The position numbers and the translations under genes were made by a program. Shown piece by piece: positions 25,559-38,091 of a DNA stretch of 64,000 nucleotides (position 1 is the first letter of the stretch; every line of letters starts with the position of its first letter). The DNA lies in assembly GCF_001695855.1 (NCBI RefSeq), contig NZ_MBSS01000023.1, positions 1 through 64,000 on the forward strand, written 5' to 3'. Below the pieces are notes generated by a model. That model made no database searches. It was not told the DNA's origin and saw only the letters and a list, made by a program, of their open reading frames with translations. Source of the DNA: Ensifer sp. LC163. GTDB lineage: Bacteria > Pseudomonadota > Alphaproteobacteria > Rhizobiales > Rhizobiaceae.

Positions 25559-26062
25559 CTACTCGCCTATGCTGGAAAGCAATTCGTCGAGCTGCTCCAA
25601 CTGCTCCGGCAATGCGGCCGCCGAGCCCTGTAGTGCTTCCTCAAGCGCCTCCTTGGACGGATAGACTTCGTGGAAATTCAGTAATGTCCTCCCGCCTTGG
25701 TCCTCGAAGGTCACGGTCGTGATCGCGCCCTCTTCGCCCTCGTCGTTGGTCCAGACGATGCGCTCGTTCGGCACCACCTCGAGATACTTGCCATAGAAGG
25801 CCATGGTGTCAGAACCGCCGGCGCCGAATTCCAGCCGATATTTGCCGCCGGTACGGACGTCCATATCGCACGATACGAGCGAAACGCCGGACACCGATTT
25901 TGGCACCCACCAGCGCTGGAACAGCTCGGGCTGGCTCCACGCCCTGTAAACCGTGCTCGGCGACGCATTGAATGTCCGTGTTACGACGAGTTCGCGATCC
26001 CCTCTGCGCTCGACTGACGTGCGGTTCTGCGCACCACCTGCACTGTTAACCTGCTGAGTCAT
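25559..26062 (-). CDS. SRPBCC (AHSA1/START-like) domain protein
   Basis: The 167-residue protein has an AHSA1-type SRPBCC domain at about residues 20-150. Seen are LVVTRTFNASPSTVYRAWSQPELFQRWWVP, CDMDVRTGGKYRLEF, GKYLEVVPNERIVWT and TTVTFEDQGGRTLLNFHEVYPSKEALEEAL. These small cavity-forming proteins bind hydrophobic ligands. In many bacteria they are encoded just downstream of an ArsR-type regulator, as here: the start lies within the 3' end of the regulator gene (overlap 26046-26062). The ligand is unknown. Confidence 0.88.
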   Translation of the reverse strand: MTQQVNSAGGAQNRTSVERRGDRELVVTRTFNASPSTVYRAWSQPELFQRWWVPKSVSGVSLVSCDMDVRTGGKYRLEFGAGGSDTMAFYGKYLEVVPNERIVWTNDEGEEGAITTVTFEDQGGRTLLNFHEVYPSKEALEEALQGSAAALPEQLEQLDELLSSIGE

Positions 26063-26402
26063 CGCTTCCCTCCTGTTTCATTTCGCTGATGATTTCGTCC
26101 AATGCTTCGAAGCGGGCCTCGAAGAGCTTGCGATGCGCCTCGATCCACTCAGCCTCCGCCTCGAGGCCGCGTTTCCCAAGCTTGCAGGTTCTCACCCGTC
26201 CTACCTTCTGCGTGACGACGAGCCCCGCCCGCTCGAGAACCTGGACGTGCTTCTTCATGCCGGTCAGCGTCATCTGGAACTTATCCGCGAGACTGGTGAT
26301 CGACGCGTCCCCTCGCCCAAGCTGATCGATGATCCCGCGGCGGGTCGCATCGGACAGCGCTGCAAACGAGAGATCGAGGGGAGGATTTAAATACTGAACC
26401 AT
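26046..26402 (-). CDS. ArsR family winged-helix regulator
   Basis: The 118-residue protein carries an ArsR-type HTH (LSFAALSDATRRGIIDQLGRGDASITSLADKFQMTLTGMKKHVQVLERAGLV) followed by RTCKLGKRGLEAEAEWIEAHRKLFEARFEALDEI, typical of the subgroup paired with SRPBCC proteins. The cysteine metal box of arsenic-sensing members (ELCVCDL) is missing, so it probably does not sense metal. It overlaps the SRPBCC gene by 17 bases, so the two are translationally coupled and likely autoregulated together. Confidence 0.88.
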   Translation of the reverse strand: MVQYLNPPLDLSFAALSDATRRGIIDQLGRGDASITSLADKFQMTLTGMKKHVQVLERAGLVVTQKVGRVRTCKLGKRGLEAEAEWIEAHRKLFEARFEALDEIISEMKQEGSDDSAG

Positions 26403-26863
26403 CTAGTTCAGTGTATAGCCTGCTCGCGCAGGAAGCGCAAGCGTCCCGAACTTTCCATGCCGTAAACCAGTCATCCGAGGCCATGTACCGCGGCGGCGGC
26501 AGCAAAAAATCGTCTGCTGCGGGTCAAGAGCGGACCTTCGAAGCCGCTGATGAACGAATGTCTGCTTTCAACGCCTGCTCTCCGAAAGCAGTCCGCCGGC
26601 TAACGGCCCCATTTTAGTCATCGCCAACCATGTTCGAGATGACCGCTTTTGGCGCATCTCGGCCGACGCTGGCCGCAGTGAGCGACTGCCTGCCTGAAGG
26701 TTTTTTGGATGCGCGCCGAGAGGTGACCGTTGCCACTGACTGTGTTTCGGGCCGCGTTGGAAAACCTTGGAAGGGGGAAGCCGCGGAGGCGGTCGATCTA
26801 TCGCCCATCTGACCGTCGACTGCGCATGCCTCGCCTTGAGCGGGATCGAACCAACGACCTCTA
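26403..26863. other. Intergenic region upstream of arsR, with a tRNA-like 3' fragment at the IS edge
   Basis: About 460 bases without a supported gene. At 26839-26858 the minus strand reads GGTCGTTGGTTCGATCCCGC, like the variable loop and T-arm of a tRNA, but no D-arm, anticodon arm or acceptor pairing can be built around it. The IS5-family element starts six bases further on. Confidence 0.35.
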
Positions 26864-27697
26864 GGGTCAGGACTCGTTAATCACAGCCAGAAGATAACCG
26901 AGGCTGCGATGCAGATTGCTGAGAAGAAGGTGTGGGCACATAGGTCATAGCGTGTTGCGATGCGCCTCCAATCCTTGAGTTTGGCGAATAGGTTCTCGAC
27001 CTTGTGTCTGCGACGATAGAGGGCTTTGTCGTAGACGTATGGTTTCTTCCGGCTTTTAGAGGACGGGATGCAGGGCTCGATGCCCCTTGCGAGGAGCTCT
27101 TCGCGGACCCAGGTGCTGTCGTAGCCCTTATCGGCGATGAGGTAATTGGCTTTGGGCAACGCGTTGAGCACGATCCGGGCGCCCTTATGGTCGCTCATCT
27201 GGCCTTCAGAGAGCAGCATGATGATTGGCCGGCCGTCATCATCGCAGACGGCATGGAGCTTCGAGTTCAGTCCGCCCTTGGTTCGCCCGATACAACGGGG
27301 AACATCCCCTTTTTTAGAAGGCTTGCCGCGGTGCGGTGGGCCTTCAGATGTGTCGCGTCGATCATGATGCGCTCAGGTTGGGGGCCCTCGCCGGCCAAAG
27401 CGGCGAAAATCCTGTCGAACACGCCGAGCCGGCTCCAGCGAATGAAGCGGTTGTAGAGCGTCTTATGTGGCCCATACTGCGAAGGTGCATCCTTCCACTG
27501 CAGACCATTGCGGATCACATAGATGATACCACTGACGACACGCTGGTCATCGACACGCGCACCCCCATGAGAAAGCGGAAAATGCGCAGATATGCGAGCC
27601 ATTTGGCGCTCGCTTAGCAGGAACAAATCACCCATCAGAACCCCCTTCAATGGAGACTCTGAATCACATCTCAAACGAAATTAATAGGTCCTGACCC
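26864..27697 (-). mobile_element. IS5-family (IS427-type) insertion sequence, complete
   Basis: About 834 bp. The left end reads GGGTCAGGACTCGTTAAT and the right end, on the complement, GGGTCAGGACCTATTAAT, an inverted repeat of about 15 of 18 positions. The element is flanked by CTAG on both sides (26861-26864 and 27697-27700), consistent with a TA or CTAG target duplication, as usual for this group. It carries a single transposase split over two frames with an A6G slippage site. Both ends and both frames are intact, so it is probably functional. Confidence 0.85.
26881..27635 (-). CDS. IS5-family transposase, produced by -1 programmed frameshift
   Basis: The first frame (27635 down to about 27267) starts MGDLFLLSERQMARISAHFP and carries the DUF4096-like N-terminus and the DDE aspartate in RIMIDATHLKAHRTAASLL. 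The second frame (to 26881) holds CDDDGRPIIMLLSEGQMSDH, LIADKGYDSTWVREEL and the DDE glutamate region YRRRHKVENLFAKLKDWRRIATRYD. The frames join at AAAAAAG (plus strand CTTTTTT, near 27309-27315). A -1 slip there continues LKKGDVPRCIGRTKGGLNSKL without a break. This is the standard expression mode of IS427-type elements. Confidence 0.85.
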
Positions 27698-27700
27698 TAG

Positions 27701-28091
27701 ACCATGAAACGCTGTCTCGCTGGCGTGCAATGTTGAGGACCGGAAATCGTCATATTGGCACGATTGGCGGACACCGGACACACGAGAATGCCATGCAGAT
27801 CGTGTCCGGCCGCCACGACAAGCCTACCATCCATTTTGAAGCTCCACCGTCAACGCGGACATGCTTTCGCCGCCGACAGCCGGAAGGCGCGAATCGTGGC
27901 TGCAGTGGCGAGCGGCAAATACGACGTGCCGGGGTCGCTGTAACCTTTGACATTTGCGCACGGCTCCTGCCGCAGCAGGCTGCCGCCCTCGACTGAACTC
28001 CGCAAGCCTGCCCAGGCAAACAAGAGTTAGCGGGGCGGTCAGGCGCCGTCCCGCTCACAGATTTGTTACGCGCTTGCGCTCCAGGCAGGAC
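27701..28091. other. Gap between the IS element and the chemotaxis receptor
   Basis: About 390 bases. Short frames on both strands are Arg/Pro/Cys-rich with no domain and no good ribosome-binding site. I see no gene here. Confidence 0.35.
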
Positions 28092-29993
28092 CTAGGCGGC
28101 ACGGCTCCAGCTTTCGCGCGCTGCCGCGCCTTCGAGCTTGAACTTCGCCAGCATCGTCCTCAGCTGCCGGCTTTCTTCGGCGAGCGTTCCGCTGGCGGCC
28201 GTCGTCTCTTCGACCATAGCCGCGTTCTGCTGGGTCATCTGGTCCATATGGTTGACGGAGGTGTTGATCTCCTGCAGCGCGGTTGCCTGTTCGCGCGCGG
28301 CGGTGGCGATCGTATTGACATGGCCGCTGACATTGTTGACCAGGGTCTCGATCTCGAGCAGCGCATCACCCGTCGAGCGCACCAGCGACACACCGTTTTC
28401 GACTTCGCTTGCCGAGCTGTGGATCAGCGTCTTGATCTCCTTGGCAGCATTCGCCGATCGCTGGGCCAGTTCGCGCACTTCCTGGGCGACGACAGCAAAG
28501 CCGCGTCCCGCCTCGCCCGCCCGTGCCGCTTCGACGCCGGCGTTGAGTGCGAGCAGATTGGTCTGGAAGGCGATCTCGTCGATGACGGAAATGATCTGGT
28601 TGATCCGGTTCGACGAGTCTTCGATGCGGCCCATGGCGTCGATGGCGCTGCGCACGATCGCGCCTGAGCGTCCGGCGCTGTCCTTGGTGGCACGCACCAT
28701 TTCATGCGCTTCATTCGCCCGCTCGGAGGCAGTCCGGACGGTCGACGTAATTTCGTCAAGCGCCGCGGCCGTCTCCTCAAGGGCTGCCGCCTGCTGCTCG
28801 GTGCGCTTGGACAGGTCGTTTGCCGCCGAACTCAGCTCGGCGGAATTGTCGTTGATCGTACCGGCCGCGGTGCGGACGTTCTGCATCGTCGAGCGCAGGG
28901 TCACCATTGTGGCGTTGACATTGGTCTGAAGCTCGGCGAACGCGCCATGGAATTCACCGCGCATCGTCTGGGTCAGGTCGGCCTCTGCGAGTGCAGCCAC
29001 AACGCGGCGGACTTCGTTGACCGTCAGGTCGACGCTCGACACCAGCTCGTTGACGCTGGCGGCAAAGCGGTTCAGGTCCTCGTTACTGTAGTCCTTGGTG
29101 ATGCGGCCCGTGAAATCACCGGCAACGGCCGCGGCAACCACGATGCTGATGTTGGACTGGAGATCGCTGCTGCGGGCATGCAGCACCGCCTCCTGGGCCT
29201 TCATGTCGCGCATGCTGATGGCGTTCTTGCGGAAGACTTCGACGGCACGGGCCATCTCGCCGATCTCATCGCGGCGCGAAACGTCGGCACCATCGCCATC
29301 CAGCTTGCCGTCGGCAAGCTCGCTCATGATCGACGTCAGCGACTGGACCGGGAGCACGATGCCAAGGCGGGCGACGAGCAGGCTGACGGCAACGCCGAAA
29401 ACGATACAGGCGCCGGCGGCAGCAAGCAGGATCGTCATGGCGACGGAGGACGACTCCAGCGCTTCGGCGCGGGCGGCAGCGAGAGCATCGCCGGAATAGG
29501 TGCTGTAGGCCTTGACGGTGGTGGTCACCGTCTTCTGGGCGTCGAGCGCCTTGTCGAGAGCAGCCTTGACGGCGGCACCGTCAGCGCCATTCGACCCGGC
29601 GACGGCAACCATCGCCCGGATCTCGTCGAAATAGCTGTTCAGCGTCGTGCGGATATCGTTGAGAAGTTTGTCCTCGGCATCGTCGGCGACCGCCTCGATC
29701 TTGGTCAGGCGACCGAGCATTTCCGCGGCACGCGTTTCCGTTTCCGCACCGAACTCCGAAGCCTTACCGGGCGTTGCAGCCAGCTGATAGGTCATGCGGC
29801 TGATGGCGATGATATCGACCCGGAGGTCCATCGCTTCGCGCGCCGCTTCTTCGCGGGCGCCAACTTCGACGATCGTCGTTCCGAGCGAGGAGAGCCCGCG
29901 CGCGCCGGCAAGCGCAATGAGGGTTGAGGAAATGCCCATGACCACGACCACGAGGCCGACCTTGGTCAATATCGATAAATTCTTGAAGGCCAC
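28092..29993 (-). CDS. Methyl-accepting chemotaxis protein
   Basis: The 633-residue receptor has TM1 at about residues 11-30, a periplasmic helical sensor (HBM or 4HB-like) to about 185, TM2 at about 186-208, a HAMP domain followed by a second HAMP-like segment ([28 protein letters not shown]), and a signalling domain at about 360-600. The tip hairpin [51 protein letters not shown] is intact. No CheR-tethering pentapeptide is visible at the C-terminus (SWSRAA). The start is a GTG at 29993 with AGGAG eight bases upstream. It lies alone, so its ligand is unknown. Confidence 0.93.
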   Translation of the reverse strand: MAFKNLSILTKVGLVVVVMGISSTLIALAGARGLSSLGTTIVEVGAREEAAREAMDLRVDIIAISRMTYQLAATPGKASEFGAETETRAAEMLGRLTKIEAVADDAEDKLLNDIRTTLNSYFDEIRAMVAVAGSNGADGAAVKAALDKALDAQKTVTTTVKAYSTYSGDALAAARAEALESSSVAMTILLAAAGACIVFGVAVSLLVARLGIVLPVQSLTSIMSELADGKLDGDGADVSRRDEIGEMARAVEVFRKNAISMRDMKAQEAVLHARSSDLQSNISIVVAAAVAGDFTGRITKDYSNEDLNRFAASVNELVSSVDLTVNEVRRVVAALAEADLTQTMRGEFHGAFAELQTNVNATMVTLRSTMQNVRTAAGTINDNSAELSSAANDLSKRTEQQAAALEETAAALDEITSTVRTASERANEAHEMVRATKDSAGRSGAIVRSAIDAMGRIEDSSNRINQIISVIDEIAFQTNLLALNAGVEAARAGEAGRGFAVVAQEVRELAQRSANAAKEIKTLIHSSASEVENGVSLVRSTGDALLEIETLVNNVSGHVNTIATAAREQATALQEINTSVNHMDQMTQQNAAMVEETTAASGTLAEESRQLRTMLAKFKLEGAAARESWSRAA

Positions 29994-30222
29994 TGCCGTG
30001 ACTCCTGTGATGTCGCGATCGCGCTGGTTTGCTGGACATGGTCGGCCAAACCGGTGGGAGGAGACCCGGAATGTTGCGCGCGCTCCGTGGGAGGAGGCGG
30101 AGATTTCTGGCGCACCGACCGAGAGATACTTAGTAATTGCGAATTTAAATTAACGTTAAAACAGCAACACCAGGATCGGCCCGGTCAAGACGGCGCCTGT
30201 TTCGGCAGCCTTCAAACGCAAA

Positions 30223-30250
30223 GCGGGCGGACGATTGCTCGCCCGCCCGC
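30223..30250 (-). terminator. Terminator of the 5-oxoprolinase gene
   Basis: On the minus strand GCGGGCGG pairs with CCGCCCGC (8-bp GC stem, 12-base loop) and is followed by TTTGCGTTT. It begins 25 bases after the oxoprolinase stop. Confidence 0.6.
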
Positions 30251-30275
30251 AGACCACCGCAGCAGTCTTGGGAGA

Positions 30276-33896
<3,621 letters not shown>

Positions 33897-33960
33897 CGTC
33901 CATCCTCTCACTCGTATGCCGCCATCTCGGGTCGGCTCCGAAAATCATCAAAGCAGTTCG

Positions 33961-33999
33961 TTGACAAAATGTCGATAAAATGATGACATAAAATCGTCA
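33961..33999. promoter_or_regulatory. Operator cluster between oxoprolinase and the winged-helix regulator
   Basis: Several TGAC/GTCA half-sites are packed here: TGACAAAATGTCG (33962-33974, perfect 5-bp arms) and TGACATAAAATCGTCA (33984-33999, TGAC/GTCA arms). They share ATAAAAT or AAAAT spacers and fill the AT-rich centre of a 120-base divergent gap. TTGACA at 33961 could also serve as a -35 box. Binding by the adjacent regulator is inferred. Confidence 0.5.
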
Positions 34000-34016
34000 A
34001 GATGAGGAAGTGCTGA

Positions 34017-34601
34017 ATGACGAAGAAGTCTGAGGAGAGCTTTGAAGGCAGGGAATGGGCGGAGGACGCTCTGCCCGGCCATCTGAAGCCCGTATCCGCG
34101 ATCGGGCCGATCGTCTCCTCCGCACATCTCGCCGAAGGCGGGTCCCCTGGCCTTTCGGAAGTCGAGTACGGCCTGATCCTCGCCTCGCACGCCTTCCATC
34201 GCTGGATGGTGCGGTGCATGGCGGCTGCCGGCGTGCCCGGCCTTTCCTCCATCGAAATCCTGATCCTGCATACGATCCGCCACCGCGATCGCGGCAAGAA
34301 GCTTGCCGATATCTGCCTCGTGCTCGACATCGAAGACACCCATGTCGCGACCTATGCCATCCGCAAGCTTGAGGCGGCCGGCCTTGTCACCACGGGCAAG
34401 GAAGGCAAGGAAAAGACCATCCAGATCACCGACAAGGGAGCAGAGGCCTGCACCCGTTATGCACAGATCCGCGAGCGCCTGCTCGTGACGTCGACGGCCA
34501 ATGCCCGCCCTTCCGAAGAAACGCTGTCGGAAATCGCCGCCGTGCTGCGCTTCATGTCGGGTGCCTATGACCAGTCCGCGCGCGCCGCGACCACATTGTG
34601 A
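34017..34601 (+). CDS. Winged-helix (MarR-like) transcriptional regulator
   Basis: The 194-residue protein has a winged-helix core at about residues 60-150: SHAFHRWMVRCMAAAGVPGLSSIEILILHTIRHRDRGKKLADICLVLDIEDTHVATYAIRKLEAAGLVTTGKEGKEKTIQITDKG. It resembles the predicted MarR-type group often next to peptide or oxoprolinase genes. The N-terminal 50 residues are poorly defined. It is divergent from the oxoprolinase gene and sits 13 bases before the double-ATPase gene, so it probably controls both directions. GAGGAAG precedes its ATG. Confidence 0.8.
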   Translation: MTKKSEESFEGREWAEDALPGHLKPVSAIGPIVSSAHLAEGGSPGLSEVEYGLILASHAFHRWMVRCMAAAGVPGLSSIEILILHTIRHRDRGKKLADICLVLDIEDTHVATYAIRKLEAAGLVTTGKEGKEKTIQITDKGAEACTRYAQIRERLLVTSTANARPSEETLSEIAAVLRFMSGAYDQSARAATTL

Positions 34602-34614
34602 CAAGGAAGATCGC

Positions 34615-36447
34615 GTGACTGCTGATACGACACCCCCGCTGCTGGCGGTCGAAAACCTATCCGTCGCTTTCAATGGCAATGCCGTCGTCGAAGACCTGAG
34701 CTTTTCGGTCACGGCGGGACGCACGCTGGCGATCGTCGGCGAATCGGGCTCCGGCAAATCGGTGACGTCGCTTTCGATCATGCGGCTTGCCGACATGATG
34801 GGTGGCCAGTTCCCGACCGGTCGCATCCTGTTCCAGGGTAAGAACGGCGCCGTGGATCTGACGTCGGAACCACAGAAGGCGATGCGCAGCATTCGCGGCA
34901 AGGAGATCGCCATGATCTTCCAGGAGCCGATGACCTCTCTCAATCCGGTGTTCACGATCGGCGACCAGATCGCCGAAGTGCTGATGCTGCACGAGAAAAT
35001 GACGAAAGCGGAAGCGCTCGCCGAGACGCGCCGGTTGCTCGACATGGTGCGGCTGCCCGATTCCGCCGAACTCGTCGGTCGTTACCCGCACCAGCTTTCC
35101 GGCGGCATGCGCCAACGCGTGATGATCGCCATGGCGCTGGCCTGTCGTCCGAAGCTCCTGATCGCCGACGAGCCGACGACGGCGCTCGACGTGACCATCC
35201 AGGCCCAGATCCTCACCATCATCCGCGACCTCCAGAAGGAGCTCGGCATGGCGGTGATCTTCATCACCCACGACATGGGCGTGGTCGCCGAGATGGCCGA
35301 CGACGTTGTCGTCATGTGGAAGGGCCGCAAGGTCGAGGAAGGTCCGGTCGCCGAGATCTTCTCCAATCCAAGGCATCCCTATACGCAGACCCTGCTTTCA
35401 GCGGTGCCGAAGCTCGGCAGCATGACCAGCGAAGACTTCCCCAAGCGCATGCCGCTGACGATGATGGTCGACGGCGCACCGAAGCTGGTGGGCGAAGAGT
35501 TTGTCCAGCGCACCGCCCGCTACGAAACCGCGCCGATCCTGTCGGTACGCGACCTCGTCACCCGTTTCGACGTCAAGAAGAACCTTTTCGGCAAGGCGAC
35601 GCACCGGGTGCACGCGATCGAAAATGTCAGCTTCGACATCTTCCCGGGGGAGACACTGGCGCTCGTCGGCGAATCCGGCTCCGGCAAGTCGACGATCGGC
35701 CGCACGATCCAGCAGCTCCAGAAGGCCACATCCGGCGAGATCCTCTTCGGTGGACGTCCGGTTTCTGCCATGAGCTTTGCCGAGCGCCAGCGGCTGAAGC
35801 AGGAAATCCAGTACATCTTCCAGGATCCCTTCGCCTCGCTCGACCCGCGCAAGACCGTCGGCTTCTCGATTGCCGAACCGATCCGCACGCATGGGCTGAT
35901 CCTTGGCGAAAAGGCGATCGAAAAACGCGTTGACGAATTGCTCGAGCGTGTTGGGCTGACCGCCGCTCACGCCCGGCGCTATCCGCATGAGTTCTCCGGC
36001 GGCCAGCGCCAGCGGGTTTGTATCGCCCGGGCGCTCGCATCCCGCCCCAAGCTGATCATCGCCGATGAAGCGTTGTCGGCGCTCGACGTGTCGATTCAGG
36101 CCCAGATCATCAATCTGTTCATGGAACTGCAGGAGCAGGAAGGCCTCGCCTATCTCTTCATCAGCCATGACATGGCGGTGGTCGAGCGCATGAGCCACCG
36201 TGTCGCCGTGCTCTATCTCGGGCAGGTGATGGAGTTCGGCAACCGCCGTCAGGTGTTCGAAACCCCCACCCATCCCTATACGCGCCGACTTCTTTCGGCT
36301 GTTCCGGTCGCCGATCCGGGCAAGGGGCGCGACCGCGGGATGATCGAAGGCGAGATCCCGAGCCCGATCCGGCGTGTCGGAGAAGAACCTGCGGTACTGC
36401 CGCGCAAGGAGATCGCGCCGGGCCATTTCGTGGCCATGGACGCGTAA
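34615..36447 (+). CDS. ABC transporter, fused double ATPase (GsiA/DppDF-like)
   Basis: The 610-residue protein contains two complete ATPase domains of the peptide-importer class. Domain 1 has [25 protein letters not shown] and [12 protein letters not shown]; domain 2 has [27 protein letters not shown] and [12 protein letters not shown], where the usual Pro after the Walker B Glu is Ala. C-terminal NPxHPYT motifs end each half ([30 protein letters not shown]). Size and layout match GsiA, the fused ATPase of the glutathione importer. The GTG start at 34615 follows AAGGAAG and lies just after the regulator gene. It energises the two permeases downstream. Confidence 0.92.
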   Translation: MTADTTPPLLAVENLSVAFNGNAVVEDLSFSVTAGRTLAIVGESGSGKSVTSLSIMRLADMMGGQFPTGRILFQGKNGAVDLTSEPQKAMRSIRGKEIAMIFQEPMTSLNPVFTIGDQIAEVLMLHEKMTKAEALAETRRLLDMVRLPDSAELVGRYPHQLSGGMRQRVMIAMALACRPKLLIADEPTTALDVTIQAQILTIIRDLQKELGMAVIFITHDMGVVAEMADDVVVMWKGRKVEEGPVAEIFSNPRHPYTQTLLSAVPKLGSMTSEDFPKRMPLTMMVDGAPKLVGEEFVQRTARYETAPILSVRDLVTRFDVKKNLFGKATHRVHAIENVSFDIFPGETLALVGESGSGKSTIGRTIQQLQKATSGEILFGGRPVSAMSFAERQRLKQEIQYIFQDPFASLDPRKTVGFSIAEPIRTHGLILGEKAIEKRVDELLERVGLTAAHARRYPHEFSGGQRQRVCIARALASRPKLIIADEALSALDVSIQAQIINLFMELQEQEGLAYLFISHDMAVVERMSHRVAVLYLGQVMEFGNRRQVFETPTHPYTRRLLSAVPVADPGKGRDRGMIEGEIPSPIRRVGEEPAVLPRKEIAPGHFVAMDA

Positions 36448-36498
36448 AGCCGCTTTCTCCTTTCAGGGGAAGGCAGTCGAAACAGGAGTGAGTAAAGA

Positions 36499-38031
36499 AT
36501 GATCAACAAAAAGGGGATCCACGCCGCCTTCATCGCGCTTGCGCTGACAGGCAGCCTTCTGACGACCGCGCCGGCCTTTGCCGCCGGCACCTTGACGGTC
36601 TCGTCGCCGCAGGATCCGGGCAGCTGGGACCCGGTCGACACCTTCCTTGTCAACTGGGCGTCCGTCTCCACCAACATTTTCGACGGCCTGACCTATCGCG
36701 GGCCCGACCGCAAGCTGGTTCCGGGCCTTGCGACCGCCTGGGAAGAGCTCGACGGCGGCAAGCGCCTGCGCTTCACGCTGCGCGAAGGCGTCAAGTTCCA
36801 CAATGGCGAGCCCTTCAACGCCGAAGCCGTGAAGTACACCTTCGATCGCCTGCTCGGCGAAGAAGGCTCCAAGGGGCCGCAGAAGTCCAACTATGCCGTG
36901 ATCGAGCGTGTCGAGATCATCGACGAGAAGACCGTCGACCTCCACCTGAAGGCGCCGGATCCGGTCCTTTTGACCAAGCTCGCCGGCTACGGCGCGATGA
37001 TCGTGCCGCCGAAATACATCCAGGAAAAGGGTGAGGACTATTTCAACACCCATCCGGTCGGTACCGGCCCGTTCAAGTTCGTTTCCTACGAGCCGAAGGT
37101 GGCGATCAAGCTCGAAGCCTTTGCCGATCATTGGGGCGGCGCACCGAAGCTTTCCAACCTCGACTTCCGCTTCATCGCCGAGCCGGCGACCGCCGTTGCC
37201 GAACTGCAGGCCGGCCGCGTCGATCTCGTCATCCCGCCGACCATCCCGATCGGTATGATCCCGACCATTCAGGGCGACGACAAGCTCGAAATCGTCTCGA
37301 CCCCCGGCCCGACCGTCTATGCGCTGCGCTTCAACACCCGCGACGGCATCACCAAGGATCCGAAGGTTCGCAAGGCGCTGGTCCTCGGCGTCGACCGCGA
37401 TACGATCATCCAGTCGATCCTCGGCGGACAGGCCGCTCCGATCGCCAGCTTCCAGGGCGAGCTGTCGTTCGGCTTCGACCCGACCATGAAGCCGCTGCCC
37501 TACGATCCCGAGCAGGCAAAGGCCCTCCTGAAGGAAGCGGGCGTCGCTCCGGGCGCTTCCGTCCAGATCGACGTGCGCGGCAACGACGCGACCTTCAACG
37601 AAGTCGTTCAGGCTGTCGCCAGCTACCTTCAGCTCGTCGGCATCAACGCGACGATCAAGCCGTATGAAACCAACGTTCTCCTGAACGACATCATTCCGGC
37701 CGGCAAGACCGGCGCGATGTTCCAGCAGTCCTGGGGCGGCTGGACGCTCGACTACGACAACACGGCCTACTCGATGTATCACTCGGGCGAAAAGTGGAAC
37801 CCCTACGACACCGACGCCGATCTCGACAAGCTGCTGGAATCCCAGCGCTCGATCACCGATCAGCCCAAGCGCGAGGAAATCCTCAAGCAGATCGCCAACT
37901 ACGCCGCCGACCGTGCGCTGGAAATGCCGCTCTACAACCTCAACGCCATCTACGGCGTGAGCAAGCGCGTCAAGAACTTCACGCCCGTTCCCGACAGCCG
38001 CCTCCGGCTGACGGACGTCACGGTCGAGTAA
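36499..38031 (+). CDS. Peptide-type ABC solute-binding protein (GsiB/DppA-like)
   Basis: The 510-residue family 5 solute-binding protein has a signal peptide (MINKKGIHAAFIALALTGSL to APAFA) and the hallmarks NIFDGLTYRGPDRKLVPGLATAWEELDGGKRLRFTLREGVKFHNGEPFNAEAVKYTFDRL and THPVGTGPFKFVSYEP. It captures peptides or peptide-like solutes in the periplasm for the two permeases downstream. Length equals GsiB (512). It is not a lipoprotein. A strong 11-bp hairpin follows the stop, the usual place for an mRNA-stabilising structure that raises binding-protein output over the permeases. Confidence 0.92.
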   Translation: MINKKGIHAAFIALALTGSLLTTAPAFAAGTLTVSSPQDPGSWDPVDTFLVNWASVSTNIFDGLTYRGPDRKLVPGLATAWEELDGGKRLRFTLREGVKFHNGEPFNAEAVKYTFDRLLGEEGSKGPQKSNYAVIERVEIIDEKTVDLHLKAPDPVLLTKLAGYGAMIVPPKYIQEKGEDYFNTHPVGTGPFKFVSYEPKVAIKLEAFADHWGGAPKLSNLDFRFIAEPATAVAELQAGRVDLVIPPTIPIGMIPTIQGDDKLEIVSTPGPTVYALRFNTRDGITKDPKVRKALVLGVDRDTIIQSILGGQAAPIASFQGELSFGFDPTMKPLPYDPEQAKALLKEAGVAPGASVQIDVRGNDATFNEVVQAVASYLQLVGINATIKPYETNVLLNDIIPAGKTGAMFQQSWGGWTLDYDNTAYSMYHSGEKWNPYDTDADLDKLLESQRSITDQPKREEILKQIANYAADRALEMPLYNLNAIYGVSKRVKNFTPVPDSRLRLTDVTVE

Positions 38032-38037
38032 CAATCA

Positions 38038-38069
38038 GATCCGCCGCTCCTTGCAGCGAGCGGCGGATC
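38038..38069 (+). promoter_or_regulatory. Intercistronic hairpin after the binding-protein gene
   Basis: GATCCGCCGCT and AGCGGCGGATC pair perfectly (11 bp) around a 10-base loop, seven bases after the stop. There is no U-run, so it probably partly stops or protects the mRNA rather than terminating it fully. Equivalent hairpins follow two other binding-protein genes in the window (52988-53013 and 63351-63391). Confidence 0.7.
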
Positions 38070-38091
38070 GTCTTCATGAAGGGCGGGTAAG

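Noticed and set aside
25242-25664. Plus-strand frame running into the SRPBCC gene
   Set aside because: Its last third is antisense to a conserved gene and the rest has no recognisable content.
26828-26870. Possible tRNA gene on minus
   Set aside because: Only a T-arm-like stretch is present; no D-arm, anticodon arm or acceptor pairing, with or without the IS element. Kept only as a possible attachment-site relic.
36463-38034. Long minus-strand open frame opposite the peptide binding-protein gene
   Set aside because: No domain or signal, composition of an antisense shadow; the plus-strand frame encodes a full family 5 binding protein.
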